Shown: positions 49,504 through 59,079, numbered from the stretch's first letter. The stretch is 64,000 bases of DNA from Cellvibrionaceae bacterium (GCA_021151695.1 JAGKWU010000010.1:186001-250000); one strand, 5' to 3'. Numbers and translations are program-made. Notes: a model not told the origin generated them from the sequence alone.

Positions 49504-50712
49504 TTACCAATGCCAGAGCGTCCCATCTTCCAAGCGATTTACCGGCAAAGCGGCGCGCTGGTAGGGATATTTTGCGGCGAGCTTTTCATCTATATCCACA
49601 CCATGGCCGGGTGCTTCGCCGGGCGTGAAATAGCCATCGTTGAATTGATAGGTGTGTGAAAAAACCTGTTCAGTTAATTCGTTATGCGCCATGTGTTCCT
49701 GAATACCAAAATTTGGCACCCAATAATCAAAATGCAATGCAGCGCCCATACACACAGGCGATAAATCTGTCGCACCATGGAAGCCGGTGCGCACGTTATA
49801 CAGGCTCGCCAAGTCCGCAATGCGGCGCACATGGGTGATACCGCCGGCGTGGACAATGGTAGTGCGTATGTAGTCGATCAATTGATTCTGGATAAGTTCA
49901 CGGCAATCGTGAATGCTGTTGAATACTTCACCCACCGCAAGCGGTGTAGTGCTGTGCTGGCGAATCAGTTTGAAGGATTCCTGGTTTTCTGCCGGTACCG
50001 AATCTTCCAGCCAGAACAGATGATAGGGCTCCAGTTCTTTTGCCAGGCGCGCCGCTTCAATTGGGGTTAAGCGGTGATGCACATCGTGCAGCAGATGAAT
50101 ATCACGGCCAAACTCTTTGCGCACAGCGGCAAATAATTCCGGTACAAAATTTAAATATTTTTCGGTGGACCAAACTTCCGTCGATGGCAAATCAGCATCG
50201 GCTGGTTCGTAATTTTTGTTGCCGGTGGCTACGCCGTAAGTTTTTTTGATGCCGGGAATACCCGACTGCACACGAATCGCTTTGTAGCCTTTTTCTTTCG
50301 CTTTCTCTACGGCGCGCAGCGTCGATTCTAGGTCGGCACCATTCGCGTGGGTGTAAGCCATGATGCGCTCGCGGCTTTTTCCGCCCAGCAATTGGTAAAG
50401 TGGCATATTGGCCGCTTTGGCTTTGATGTCCCAGAGCGCTACGTCTACTGCTGCCAGTGCTGTCATGCCCACGGGACCGCGGCGCCAGTAAGCTCCGCGA
50501 TAAAAAAATTGCCAGATGTCTTCAATCTGTTGCGGGTCGCGGCCAATCAGCGCCGGCACCATATAATCTTCCAGATAAGACACCACCGCTTTTTCGCGGC
50601 CGTTCAGGGTGGCATCGCCGATGCCGTAAATTCCCTGGTCAGTAACAATTTTCAACGTGACAAAATTTCTGCCGGGGCAGGTGACAATCACTTTTGCATC
50701 AATAATTTTCAT
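49504..50712 (-). CDS. manD: D-mannonate dehydratase, enolase superfamily (ManD/RspA type)
   Basis: This 402-residue cytoplasmic enzyme dehydrates D-mannonate to 2-keto-3-deoxygluconate in hexuronate catabolism. The sequence matches the characterised Novosphingobium ManD closely from memory and keeps the metal ligands Asp210, Glu236 and Glu262 and the catalytic His212 (LLHDVHH). The start CPGRNFVTLKI and the end PVNRLEDGTLWHW are typical. Some members of this family have low or no activity, so in vivo flux is not guaranteed. Its location right after the alpha-glucuronidase gene links it to glucuronic acid released from xylan. No uxaC or kdgK is in the window. Confidence 0.9.
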   Translation of the reverse strand: MKIIDAKVIVTCPGRNFVTLKIVTDQGIYGIGDATLNGREKAVVSYLEDYMVPALIGRDPQQIEDIWQFFYRGAYWRRGPVGMTALAAVDVALWDIKAKAANMPLYQLLGGKSRERIMAYTHANGADLESTLRAVEKAKEKGYKAIRVQSGIPGIKKTYGVATGNKNYEPADADLPSTEVWSTEKYLNFVPELFAAVRKEFGRDIHLLHDVHHRLTPIEAARLAKELEPYHLFWLEDSVPAENQESFKLIRQHSTTPLAVGEVFNSIHDCRELIQNQLIDYIRTTIVHAGGITHVRRIADLASLYNVRTGFHGATDLSPVCMGAALHFDYWVPNFGIQEHMAHNELTEQVFSHTYQFNDGYFTPGEAPGHGVDIDEKLAAKYPYQRAALPVNRLEDGTLWHW

Positions 50713-50755
50713 CTACAACACTCAGAACAACTAACTAGTGACTTGCCACTAGTAG

Positions 50756-53647
50756 CTAGTGGCTCCGTTTGGGGCTTTCTGCCGGGCCGAGGTAACTCGG
50801 GCGCAGTCCGCCAGTATTGATTTGAATCCGCTGCAAGGTCAGGCCCGGATCTAATGCGTAAATACGCAGGTGATGAGCGCCGGCATTGGCGTTGTGCTGG
50901 CTGGTGCCAACACGCATTTCGCTGCGCACAGATTCTTCCCAGGCGGCGTCGCTGCGATCCTGCACCAGGTCGATGACTTGCGGCGCTTCATCATCAATCG
51001 CAACCGCATATTTCAAGCCGCGACCAGGGCTGAAAGCCCAGCTGGGGGCAAAGAGCGCATCCACTTTAATCTCGCCAGCGCTCAACAAGTAGACGCTGTA
51101 TTCGAGCCAGGGCGCATTGCTGGCATCAGCAAAAGATTGCAAAGGTACAGGGAACACCGACATGGATGACAGCGCGCGGCCATGTTCGGGAATCTTCTCC
51201 CAGCCATACCCCTGTACGCGTTGCGCCTTGCTGAAGTGTTCTGCCTCTATCGCCACCGCACCATCAGCTTCGATGAAGCCTTTGAAACCCTTGGCCACAG
51301 GCTCGGGGTTAAAGGCGCTCACTTTGATGGAGGCACCGCCATAGCCTGTGCCTGTGATTTGCACTTTACCGCTACTGAGGCCCTTGGGCGCCTTGCTCCA
51401 ATCGATAGAGACCAGCAAACGCACTTGGGATTCAACTTGTATACTAGTGTAATTTATTTTTATCCAAGGGTCGCTAGTTTTTGCAGAAATTTTAAAGGGC
51501 GTTGTTCCTTTATTGAACACTTCGATAAAACGTTCCTGTTTTCCGTAGGGATCAAAGCGGGGCAACTCGTAAGCTCCCGTGTGTGGCCAGACAGAAGCGG
51601 CGGCTAATGGCCAAGCGGAGCTGCTGCCTTCTGGCGCAACACCCATGTCGGCCGCGTTGTGAGGCTGGCGGTCATAGAGCAAGGGCATGGTATTGGCGGG
51701 CGGGTTGTTCCAATGGGTGTAGCCAATGTGCGGCTGATCCATAAAGTGCGCCCACTTGCCCTTGCTGAGTTCGGTGTCGTAACGATGTTGCAAATCGGCA
51801 TCGGCTTTAAAAAGTGCGCGGGCTTTATCGGCGTAGTCGTTGGCATTGGCTCGACCTTGTTCGGCATAGAGATGGTTCTTGCCCACATTGTCGTACAGCT
51901 CGGTCACTATAGCGCTGGCAGTTACCGGGTGCTGAACTAACTGGAAGTAAGCATCTTTAGCATCCGCCGGGATTTTGCTTGCCAGGGCTTCGGCTTTGTT
52001 GCGCAGGTTTTTGATATCAGCGGTTACACGATCCGCTTCGTCGTAATTTAATTGGCTGTAAGTATCTTCATCTTGCAGCTCGGGTTTGCGACGCAGGTTG
52101 TGACGCGTGTAGCCCGTCATCAACTCGGCAATATCATTGGCGTATTGCGGGCCAAATTCGCGTTCAGCCCAGAGCTTGCTGAATTCAGGTATACGCTCTT
52201 TCGGCCAGGCGTCGGGGTTCCAGGCCATACGTAAAAAGTATTCGATGGGATATTCCATCGGCTTTAAATCACCTACGTTCACAATCCAGATTTTGTCCGC
52301 GCCATAGCGATAGGCGAGGTTCATTTGCTCCCAGATTTTGGCGATGGAAATAGTATTGATCCAACGATAAGAGCGCGGGCCGCCCACGTAATCGAAGTGA
52401 TAATAAATACCGGCACCGCCCACACGTTTACGTTCGTCAGCAGTGGGCAAGCGGCGAATGTTGCCCCAGTTGTCATCGCACCAGAGCAGTGTCACATCGT
52501 CAGGAACGCGCATACCTTTTTCGTAGTAGCCCTGTACTTCTTTGTAGAGCGCCCAGACTTGCGGTACTTGCTCGGCGGGTTTGCCGAAGACGTTGGCGAT
52601 AATCTCGCGTTGGTCTTTCACGATGGTTTCCAGCAATGAAATATTTTCGCCTTCGGACATAGGCTCATCGCCATCGCCGCGCATGCCCATGGTGATAACA
52701 CTTTCGTAATTTTTATTGCGGGTGACGCCCTCTTTCCAGAAGGGATAGAGCGTGGCTTTGTTGCTGTGATAGTCCCATTTGCCTTTGTCGCCGCCCCATT
52801 CTTTGTGGGCGCGCATCATAGGTTCGTGGTGCGAGGTGCTCATCACAATGCCGTACTCATCGGCCAATTGCATATTGAGTGGATCGTCCACATTGAAGGC
52901 GTTATTCCACATAGCGGGCCACAAATAATTCGCTTTCAGGCGCAGCAATAATTCAAATACGTGCTCGTAAAAATCGTGGTTGTAATTGCCGTAGTTGGCC
53001 ATTACCCAATTGGTGAGCGCGGGGGCTTCGTCATTCAGGAAAATGCCGCGGTATTTGATTTTGGGCATTTCCTGCACGCGGGTATTTTTGAGTATGGCGA
53101 GGCTGCTGTGTTTTTTTACTGGCACATCGGCCCACCAGTACCAGGGCGATACACCAATTTGCTCGGCCAAATCATAAATGCCATAGCTGGTGCCGCGTTT
53201 GTTACTGCCGGCAATCACCAGTGCGGTTTTAATGCCTGCGCGAGGATTTTGCACCACAGAAATCTGGTAGGCATCCCATTGATTGGCGATGCCGCTCACA
53301 TCAATTTTTTTAGTAGACACCAATTCGTCGATCAATTTGCTTTGGCCGAGCGTGCCTATGATTACCGCTTGCTCGCCAAGTTTGGCGGCATCCTGTTCCA
53401 GCGTTGGTTTGTGGGCGCTGACTTTTTCGATATCAACTTGCAAGTTGCGCGCGGCGCGTTGCACACCGGGATAATCGTTGGTGTCCACATAGATAGTCGC
53501 CGTGGCTTTTTCACCGGCGATAACCAAATCCCCGGTTGTCGCTTTTTCGGTGATATAGGATTTTTCGCCCAGTGCGAAAGCCGGCAAGCTCAGGCTTGCA
53601 AGCAATGTGCACAGGGCGCCAAGTGTCAGGGGATTTTTTGCGAGCAT
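50756..53647 (-). CDS. GH115 xylan alpha-1,2-glucuronidase
   Basis: This 963-residue protein has a signal peptide (MLAKNPLTLGALCTLLASLSLPAFA). It matches the GH115 family: an N-terminal domain beginning KSYITEKATTGDLVIAGE, the catalytic domain with KYRGIFLNDEAPALTNWVM, LLLRLKANYLWPAMWNNAF, YGIVMSTSHHEPMMRAHKEW and NIRRLPTADERKRVGGAG, helical regions, and a C-terminal beta-domain with a long FIEADGAVAIEAEHFSKAQ segment (GH115_C). It removes 4-O-methyl-glucuronic acid from internal or terminal xylose. I use ATG 53647, where the signal peptide begins, not the 43-codon upstream extension. It follows GH43_12 by about 40 bases, so they are in one transcript. Confidence 0.93.
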   Translation of the reverse strand: MLAKNPLTLGALCTLLASLSLPAFALGEKSYITEKATTGDLVIAGEKATATIYVDTNDYPGVQRAARNLQVDIEKVSAHKPTLEQDAAKLGEQAVIIGTLGQSKLIDELVSTKKIDVSGIANQWDAYQISVVQNPRAGIKTALVIAGSNKRGTSYGIYDLAEQIGVSPWYWWADVPVKKHSSLAILKNTRVQEMPKIKYRGIFLNDEAPALTNWVMANYGNYNHDFYEHVFELLLRLKANYLWPAMWNNAFNVDDPLNMQLADEYGIVMSTSHHEPMMRAHKEWGGDKGKWDYHSNKATLYPFWKEGVTRNKNYESVITMGMRGDGDEPMSEGENISLLETIVKDQREIIANVFGKPAEQVPQVWALYKEVQGYYEKGMRVPDDVTLLWCDDNWGNIRRLPTADERKRVGGAGIYYHFDYVGGPRSYRWINTISIAKIWEQMNLAYRYGADKIWIVNVGDLKPMEYPIEYFLRMAWNPDAWPKERIPEFSKLWAEREFGPQYANDIAELMTGYTRHNLRRKPELQDEDTYSQLNYDEADRVTADIKNLRNKAEALASKIPADAKDAYFQLVQHPVTASAIVTELYDNVGKNHLYAEQGRANANDYADKARALFKADADLQHRYDTELSKGKWAHFMDQPHIGYTHWNNPPANTMPLLYDRQPHNAADMGVAPEGSSSAWPLAAASVWPHTGAYELPRFDPYGKQERFIEVFNKGTTPFKISAKTSDPWIKINYTSIQVESQVRLLVSIDWSKAPKGLSSGKVQITGTGYGGASIKVSAFNPEPVAKGFKGFIEADGAVAIEAEHFSKAQRVQGYGWEKIPEHGRALSSMSVFPVPLQSFADASNAPWLEYSVYLLSAGEIKVDALFAPSWAFSPGRGLKYAVAIDDEAPQVIDLVQDRSDAAWEESVRSEMRVGTSQHNANAGAHHLRIYALDPGLTLQRIQINTGGLRPSYLGPAESPKRSH

Positions 53648-53687
53648 AGTCAAAACACCTAAGCTGTTGATGAGTGAATCGGAATAA

Positions 53688-55376
53688 TTATTGAGGTTCG
53701 CTGCGCACATGCATGCCGATATAAGTTCCCACAAAACCACCGGCAACACTGCTGCCAAGTAGTGTTGCATCGGCATCTTTTAATAAGGCAATGGGTTGGT
53801 TGGCGGCATCCAGCCAATAAAACGAAATTCTTCCGCCATTACCCTCTATGCGCAGGCTCAGATCTTTGGCGGAGTTGACAAGCGGCGCCTGTGCAAGAAT
53901 TTTGCGCACACCTTTTTGCACTTGCTCAACAAAGAGTTCGTAATTCTCTTTTTGTCCTTGCGTCACCTTTTTCACACCGAAAAAATAATGAAAAGATTCG
54001 TTTTGGAAAGCGGCTATACCTGCAGAAATCCTGGTGCTTTTTGGCAATTGCAAATGGGTTTGTGCTTCAAAATGTGTGTGCTGCTGGCGGCGTGCAATAA
54101 ATGCAGGCTGCGCGAGGCTTGTGAGCGGATTTTCCGTTGCGTATATGTCTATACCGCCAGTTTTGGCGATGCTGTACCAGGCTGTATCCAGCGTGCCCAA
54201 AATATTCCAGGGAGAGGCCAACCCCGGGTTGGTGAAGTGATCCGTCCAGGTGAAATTGCCGGTGGTGGTTTCGCTGGCAATGGCTTTTGCATTAATTACC
54301 GGGCGTTTTAGTCGTAGCGGAACAGGTTTGCCTGCGTCGACAATAATGGGCCAGCCATCGTTCCAATGCACGGGATGCAAAAAGGTTTCGCGGCCGGTAT
54401 TGAAATTAGTTTTATTGTAAGGGCGTGTACCCAAAAATACGGCCCACCATTCGCCCTCTTTGGTTTGCACCAAATCTGCATGGCCCGTATTGGCAACGGG
54501 GTTGCTGCGATTAGGATCAAGATCGCGCTGGGTAAGAATCGGGTTGTGCTCGTAGGGTACAAAGGTGTCTTTCAAACTGCGGCTGCGAAATACCACAGCG
54601 GAATGGTTTGCCTCAGTGCCGCCTTCTGCGGCGAGCAAATAATACCAGCTACCGATTTTGTAGATATGTGGGCCTTCAATCCACACAGGTTTTTTGCTGA
54701 TGTCGGTGCCGCCATTCACTAACAAACGCCGTGAATTTTTGATGATTTTTTTAGTGGTCAGGTCAAATTCCCATTGCCATATGGCGCGGTGACCTTGGTA
54801 AAGCGGTTCACCCTGTGGCTCATCGTTATGGGTGATGTACACGCGGCCATCGTCATCAAAAAAGATATCGGGATCTATACCGCCAACTTCGGGCAACTCA
54901 ATGGGGTCAGACCAGGGACCTGCAGGATTATTGGCGGTCACCAGAAAATTTCCACGCGTGTCTACCAGGGTGGTAATCAAGTAAAACACACCGTTGTGAT
55001 AGCGCAGCGTCGGTGCGTAAATACCACGTGACACCTGTTGGTTGTGCAGTGGTAATTGTTTTGGGGTTACCAATGCGTAGCCGAGCGATTCCCAATGCAC
55101 CAAATCCTTGCTGTGAAAAATCGGCACGCCGGGCGACCAGGAAAAAGAGGAGTTCGCAAGATAATAATCTTCACCAACTCTTGTGATACTCGGGTCGGGG
55201 TGGAAGCCGGCGAGTATCGGGTTTTGAAATTCATCGGGCGCTAAAGGTGCCGCGAATATTGCATCTTTGCCTTCATAAGTGAAGTTGTGAAAGTGTACGG
55301 ATTGAGCGGGTGAGCAGAGACCATTCAGGCTTAGTGAAAACCCTCCTAGCAGTGTTATGAGTGCAGTGTATTTCAT
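53688..55376 (-). CDS. GH43 beta-xylosidase/alpha-L-arabinofuranosidase with C-terminal lectin-like domain
   Basis: This 562-residue protein has a signal peptide (cleavage near residue 24). The N-terminal five-bladed propeller carries the GH43 residues Asp61 (GFHPDPSI), Asp168 (GGIDPDIFF) and Glu234 (WIEGPHIYK). The C-terminal ~200 residues form the beta-sandwich domain seen in GH43 subfamily 12-type xylosidases (FTWTDHFTNPGLASPWNIL to GGFVGTYIGMHV). It probably acts on xylo-oligosaccharides or arabinose side chains in the periplasm. It lies between the xylanase and GH115 genes. A hairpin between it and the xylanase may set relative expression. Confidence 0.92.
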   Translation of the reverse strand: MKYTALITLLGGFSLSLNGLCSPAQSVHFHNFTYEGKDAIFAAPLAPDEFQNPILAGFHPDPSITRVGEDYYLANSSFSWSPGVPIFHSKDLVHWESLGYALVTPKQLPLHNQQVSRGIYAPTLRYHNGVFYLITTLVDTRGNFLVTANNPAGPWSDPIELPEVGGIDPDIFFDDDGRVYITHNDEPQGEPLYQGHRAIWQWEFDLTTKKIIKNSRRLLVNGGTDISKKPVWIEGPHIYKIGSWYYLLAAEGGTEANHSAVVFRSRSLKDTFVPYEHNPILTQRDLDPNRSNPVANTGHADLVQTKEGEWWAVFLGTRPYNKTNFNTGRETFLHPVHWNDGWPIIVDAGKPVPLRLKRPVINAKAIASETTTGNFTWTDHFTNPGLASPWNILGTLDTAWYSIAKTGGIDIYATENPLTSLAQPAFIARRQQHTHFEAQTHLQLPKSTRISAGIAAFQNESFHYFFGVKKVTQGQKENYELFVEQVQKGVRKILAQAPLVNSAKDLSLRIEGNGGRISFYWLDAANQPIALLKDADATLLGSSVAGGFVGTYIGMHVRSEPQ

Positions 55377-55406
55377 AAGCGGCTACTCAATTGATCGGAA
55401 AGCTAT

Positions 55407-55436
55407 AAAACGCTGGCCCGTTTTAGCGAGCCAGCG
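55407..55436 (-). terminator. Stem-loop between the GH10 and GH43 genes
   Basis: CGCTGGC / GCCAGCG stem with a 12-base loop. On the minus strand it is followed by TTTTATAG. It may be a terminator or attenuator just after the xylanase gene. Confidence 0.6.
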
Positions 55437-55447
55437 AATAAATAATG

Positions 55448-56731
55448 TTACAGATTAGTACAGGTAGTACCCATGAGCGCATCGGCAAATCCACGCAATG
55501 CGGGTTTGTCGTTGTAGTTGTCATCAAACAGAAGTGGCCAGGTTAAGTAGTCTTTGGTGTTTAACCAGGAGCTTTTATCAACGGAACCCCAGACGGTAAT
55601 ACCCGCCCTTAAATTTGCCGGCACTGTGTTCAGATAGGCCGCGATAATGTCGCAGTAACGTTTCTTTTGTTCCGTGGCGAGGTCGTTGGTGAAAGTCGTC
55701 ACTTTATTGCCGGGCCAGCCGCTGCTGTAGGGATTGTTGACGGAGACATCAAGTTCGGAAATTTTTACTTTTAAGCCTTTATCAACCACTTTTTTCATGG
55801 CGGCGCTAATAGTGGCAACCGGGGGATAATCCATAGTGACATGCATCTGGAAGCCCACGCCTGTGATAGGTATGTCGCGGGCTTGGAAATCGGTGAGCAT
55901 TTCCACCAGCTTGGTCATCTTGGCTCCGTTTTGTTCGATGTTGTAATCGTTGTAAAACAGATCCACGTTCGCATCGGCCAAGCGAGCGGCTTTAAATGCA
56001 CGCTCAATATAAACCGCGCTATTGCCACTCTTGATATAAAAGGGTGAGTCAGTACGGAAACTGGAGGGGTTACCGTCGGTAAGCGCTTCATTGACAACAT
56101 CCCAGCTCGCAATATTGTTGGATGCTTCAAAGTGATCGACAAGTGTGGTCACATGGTCATCCAGCATTGTCAAAAAGTCGCTGGCTGATCCAGCCCAATT
56201 TTTCATGAACGCAGGTACTTGATAATCCGCATGCCACAACAATGTGTGAGCGTGGATTTTAATATTTTTGCTTTTAGCATAATTAACGAATGCATCGGCA
56301 TCAGTGAAATAAAACGTGTCTTGTGCCGGATGCATGTAGCTGACTTTCATGATGTTGCCAGCCGTCATCTGATTAAAATGTTTTTCCGCCAGAGCTTGTT
56401 CTTTGGGGTTGGTAAGAATGTTGTATGTAGGGCTATCTGTATTTGATACCGCTATACCAATGGGGAATGTTGCCAAATCTTTTAAGTGATCCACCTGTGC
56501 CGAATAGACGGTGGGTGCACTGGATGATGAGCTACTTGACGTGCTGGTAGCAATTGCGCTGCTGGTGGCAGCCGAACTACTGGACGATGTAGCGACAGCC
56601 GAGCTCGTAACGGCAGAGCTCGTTGTGGCGGTCGGTGTGCTTGAGCCGGAGCTTCCGCCTCCACCGCCACAGGCGGACACTATCAAACTCAGGCTCAAAG
56701 GAATTAACAAAGGGTTGATCAACTTACGCAT
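55448..56731 (-). CDS. GH10 endo-1,4-beta-xylanase, lipoprotein
   Basis: This 427-residue protein has a lipoprotein signal (MRKLINPLLIPLSLSLIVSAC, Cys21) followed by Gly-rich and Ser/Thr-Ala linkers (residues ~22-95). The GH10 barrel has the acid/base Glu215 in WDVVNEALTDG and the nucleophile Glu326 in KISELDVSV. The end FADALMGTTC is usual. It cuts the xylan backbone and, being lipid-anchored, is probably on the outer membrane facing outward. ATG 56731 has the best signal peptide; the 18 codons before it are open but unlikely. It is the first gene of the minus-strand xylan operon, with a GntR-type site 76 bases upstream. Confidence 0.95.
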   Translation of the reverse strand: MRKLINPLLIPLSLSLIVSACGGGGGSSGSSTPTATTSSAVTSSAVATSSSSSAATSSAIATSTSSSSSSSAPTVYSAQVDHLKDLATFPIGIAVSNTDSPTYNILTNPKEQALAEKHFNQMTAGNIMKVSYMHPAQDTFYFTDADAFVNYAKSKNIKIHAHTLLWHADYQVPAFMKNWAGSASDFLTMLDDHVTTLVDHFEASNNIASWDVVNEALTDGNPSSFRTDSPFYIKSGNSAVYIERAFKAARLADANVDLFYNDYNIEQNGAKMTKLVEMLTDFQARDIPITGVGFQMHVTMDYPPVATISAAMKKVVDKGLKVKISELDVSVNNPYSSGWPGNKVTTFTNDLATEQKKRYCDIIAAYLNTVPANLRAGITVWGSVDKSSWLNTKDYLTWPLLFDDNYNDKPALRGFADALMGTTCTNL

Positions 56732-56806
56732 TGCACTCTCTCTTTTCAGGTTATTGTTATGAATTTCTATGTATCTTTTGGTCAATTAAACCATAAGTGT
56801 TTTATT

Positions 56807-56818
56807 CTTGTATACAAG
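56807..56818. promoter_or_regulatory. FadR-GntR-type palindrome CTTGTATACAAG upstream of the xylanase
   Basis: A perfect 12-bp palindrome 75 bases before the GH10 ATG. It contains the FadR-subfamily GntR core TGTATACA and is shared with 23167 and partly with 35922. Confidence 0.6.
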
Positions 56819-56880
56819 GGTGCAGTGGGAAAATGTAAGGAATTATTTAGCGGGAGATGACTTGTCGGTGTGTTGCAGCA

Positions 56881-56901
56881 GGGCCTGTATTGCACAGGCC
56901 C
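56881..56901. terminator. Stem-loop beyond the GT39 gene
   Basis: GGGCCTGT / ACAGGCCC perfect 8-bp stem with a 5-base loop, next to the stop of the minus-strand gene at 56909. There is no T-run, so terminator function is uncertain. Confidence 0.45.
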
Positions 56902-56908
56902 CAGTAGT

Positions 56909-58453
56909 TTAAAACTTGCCGACGGGTGGTGTTGATGTTTGGCAGGGGCCAGCGCACTCACGGTAGAGCAGTATCTGGTGGTGTCCACTTATGGGGGTGA
57001 AATGTTGGTCCAGCCATTGTTGGGTATTGGCATCTATGTATTTTTTGCTGATCACCACAAAATCCCGGGTTGTGTTCGTCAGCAGCTTTTGCAGGTCGCC
57101 AGCCTCGTAAACTGCGCGTGCTTTGCCGGCGGAGTAGAACTCTGATGAGTAGAGACGCTGGTTGTAGTAAATGAGCTGGCTGTCGGCAGTTGGCCGCAGT
57201 TGCTGGTAGAGCGCGACCATATCTTTTTCGCTGCGTTTGCCCACTACCTCGGGCGCCAGGCAAAACAATCCCAGGCAAATAACAGCAAACACCGGCGTTA
57301 GCAGGGACAACAGGATCACGTTGCGTTGGTTGAGCTCGCCACGTTGCTTGTTGAAGTGCAGGATAAACTCCGCCAGCAAAATCGCGCAGGCAGGCATGGC
57401 GGGCAGTACGTAGGGCGAAAGGATATTGTGTGCAAAAGTGAAAAACAGCACCGGCAATATGGCCCAGCACAACAGATAATTTAACCAGGGGTTTTTCAGT
57501 GGTGCGCGCCAATTCAGTGATTGCTTATGCCTGAATGCCAGCCAGGCGGCCAGCAGTGGCCAGGGCATAAGTCCGCCCAGGTATAACCCCCAGATAGAGC
57601 CCAAAGGTTTGGCGTGGGGATTGCCGAACATATCGCCCTTCCAGCCGCTCACTAAAAACCGCTCTATATGTTCGCCGACAATGAAGTAGTGCAAAAAGCC
57701 AGGCGTGCGACTTTCGGCTAACCAATACCAGGGGCCGGCCAGCAGCAGTGTCACCAGGCTACCGGTCAACCAGGGCAGGCGTTGCCATAGGTCGCGCCAC
57801 TGGCGATTCACCAGCACCCAACAAGCGGTAGGTAAACCGGCTAGCACAAATACCAGTGGACCTTTGGCGAGCAGGCCGAGTGCCAGGCTGGCAAAAAACA
57901 GATAACCCCAATGACGTTTGGCGTTGGGCTGCATCGCCTGCCAAAAGCTGATCATGGCGATAGTGGTCGCCAGCATCAGGCTCAGGTCGGTCATGACTAT
58001 CCCGGCCGATGCGCAAAACAGCAGGCTGGTTGCCAGTACCACCAAGGTGAGCTGACGTAACTGGGCTGAATACTGGCGCAGCCACTGATAAACCAGCGCC
58101 AGGACGGCCAGCGAGAGCAGCAATGACGGCAAGCGGGCCGCAAACTCATTGATACCAAACAATTGCATGCTAATAGCGGAAAGCCAGGTCGACAGCGGCG
58201 GCTTGGCCCAGAAGGGAACGCCGTAATCGTGCAAAGGTGTTACCCAATTACCGGTTTCGAGCATCTTGCGGGCGATTTCGCCGTAGCGCGCCTCGGTGGT
58301 GTCCGTTAGGGGAATCAACCACATGGCAATAGCTCGCAGTACCAGGGTTGCTCCCAGTATCAGCCAGAGATAAAGGCTGTAATGTTTCGCAAGGCTAAGT
58401 GGATGGGGCTTGGCTGGCAGCTCAGGGCTGGCAGCAGAGGTTGCAGTGAGCAT
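56909..58453 (-). CDS. GT39 family membrane glycosyltransferase (ArnT-like)
   Basis: This 514-residue protein has about 11-12 transmembrane segments and the GT39/ArnT N-terminal loop LIPLTDTTEARYGEIARKMLETGNWVTP (in parts), followed by VPFWAKPPLSTWLSA, with the catalytic Asp in the first loop. A C-terminal soluble region follows (residues ~425-514). ArnT adds 4-amino-4-deoxy-L-arabinose to lipid A; other members transfer other sugars from polyprenyl phosphates. No arn biosynthesis genes are present here, so the sugar donor is unknown. AGGAAAA precedes the ATG. Confidence 0.88.
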   Translation of the reverse strand: MLTATSAASPELPAKPHPLSLAKHYSLYLWLILGATLVLRAIAMWLIPLTDTTEARYGEIARKMLETGNWVTPLHDYGVPFWAKPPLSTWLSAISMQLFGINEFAARLPSLLLSLAVLALVYQWLRQYSAQLRQLTLVVLATSLLFCASAGIVMTDLSLMLATTIAMISFWQAMQPNAKRHWGYLFFASLALGLLAKGPLVFVLAGLPTACWVLVNRQWRDLWQRLPWLTGSLVTLLLAGPWYWLAESRTPGFLHYFIVGEHIERFLVSGWKGDMFGNPHAKPLGSIWGLYLGGLMPWPLLAAWLAFRHKQSLNWRAPLKNPWLNYLLCWAILPVLFFTFAHNILSPYVLPAMPACAILLAEFILHFNKQRGELNQRNVILLSLLTPVFAVICLGLFCLAPEVVGKRSEKDMVALYQQLRPTADSQLIYYNQRLYSSEFYSAGKARAVYEAGDLQKLLTNTTRDFVVISKKYIDANTQQWLDQHFTPISGHHQILLYRECAGPCQTSTPPVGKF

Positions 58454-58601
58454 AGTTATTTTCCTGCATTGTTTGGGCTAGTGGTGGGTTAGGGCAGTGA
58501 CACTGCCGGATGGCTAGCTTGCGCAGGAAAGGTTTCAGTTGTGCTATGTGGCGAGGGGGAATGGCGGTGGCGTTTTGCTCCCGCCATGTCTGTTGGCAGA
58601 G

Positions 58602-58970
58602 TTAAAACATGCCCAGACTATTGGGGCTTTCGGCAGGTGCCGCCTGGCCCACATCCCACAGCTCCAGGATTTTTTCGCCTTGAAAGCGGAAGATATGTAC
58701 TACGGCTATGTCGGTAGGTTGCCCGGTCATGGTGACACGCGAGTGCACGGCAACCAGATCGCCTTCAGCGATGCTGCGCTGTATCTCGAATACCTTGTTG
58801 GGATTGTTTTTGGCATTCTCCTCCATGCCGTTGATCAAGCTGTCGGCATCGGGGCCGAACCAGGGATTATGGTGGGCAAAGTGCGGGCTGGCGAACTGCT
58901 CGAAAGCCTTGCGCGCCTTGCCCGTGGCGCACAGGTGGAGAAACTCCTCGGCTATTTCTTTCAAACTCAT
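58602..58970 (-). CDS. SnoaL-like (NTF2-fold) protein
   Basis: This 122-residue protein has a cone-shaped NTF2/SnoaL fold pattern: MSLKEIAEEFLHLCATGKARKAFEQF, then HFAHHNPWFGPDADSLINGMEEN, and GDLVAVHSRVTMTGQPTDIAVVHIFRFQGEKI. The HHNP segment supports the SnoaL-like polyketide cyclase subfamily. I use ATG 58970; the upstream open frame reads across the neighbouring terminator. The substrate is unknown. It lies between the GT39 gene and the xylose symporter, all on the minus strand. Confidence 0.85.
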   Translation of the reverse strand: MSLKEIAEEFLHLCATGKARKAFEQFASPHFAHHNPWFGPDADSLINGMEENAKNNPNKVFEIQRSIAEGDLVAVHSRVTMTGQPTDIAVVHIFRFQGEKILELWDVGQAAPAESPNSLGMF

Positions 58971-59012
58971 GATTGTTCCCTCAGGGTCGCTGGCTGTTAA
59001 TTGTTTGTCGCT

Positions 59013-59045
59013 GAAAATAAAAAAGGCCGCATAAGCGGCCTTTTT
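59013..59045 (-). terminator. Rho-independent terminator after the sugar symporter gene
   Basis: AAAAAGGCCGC / GCGGCCTTTTT perfect 11-bp stem with an ATAA loop. The minus-strand copy ends in a U-rich run, just past the gene at 59080. Confidence 0.9.
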
Positions 59046-59079
59046 GTAACACAAGTGGAGGTTGTAACCCAAGCGGGGG

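Noticed and set aside
52961..53662. Plus-strand ORF of 233 codons opposite GH115
   Set aside because: Antisense shadow of a clearly recognised gene.
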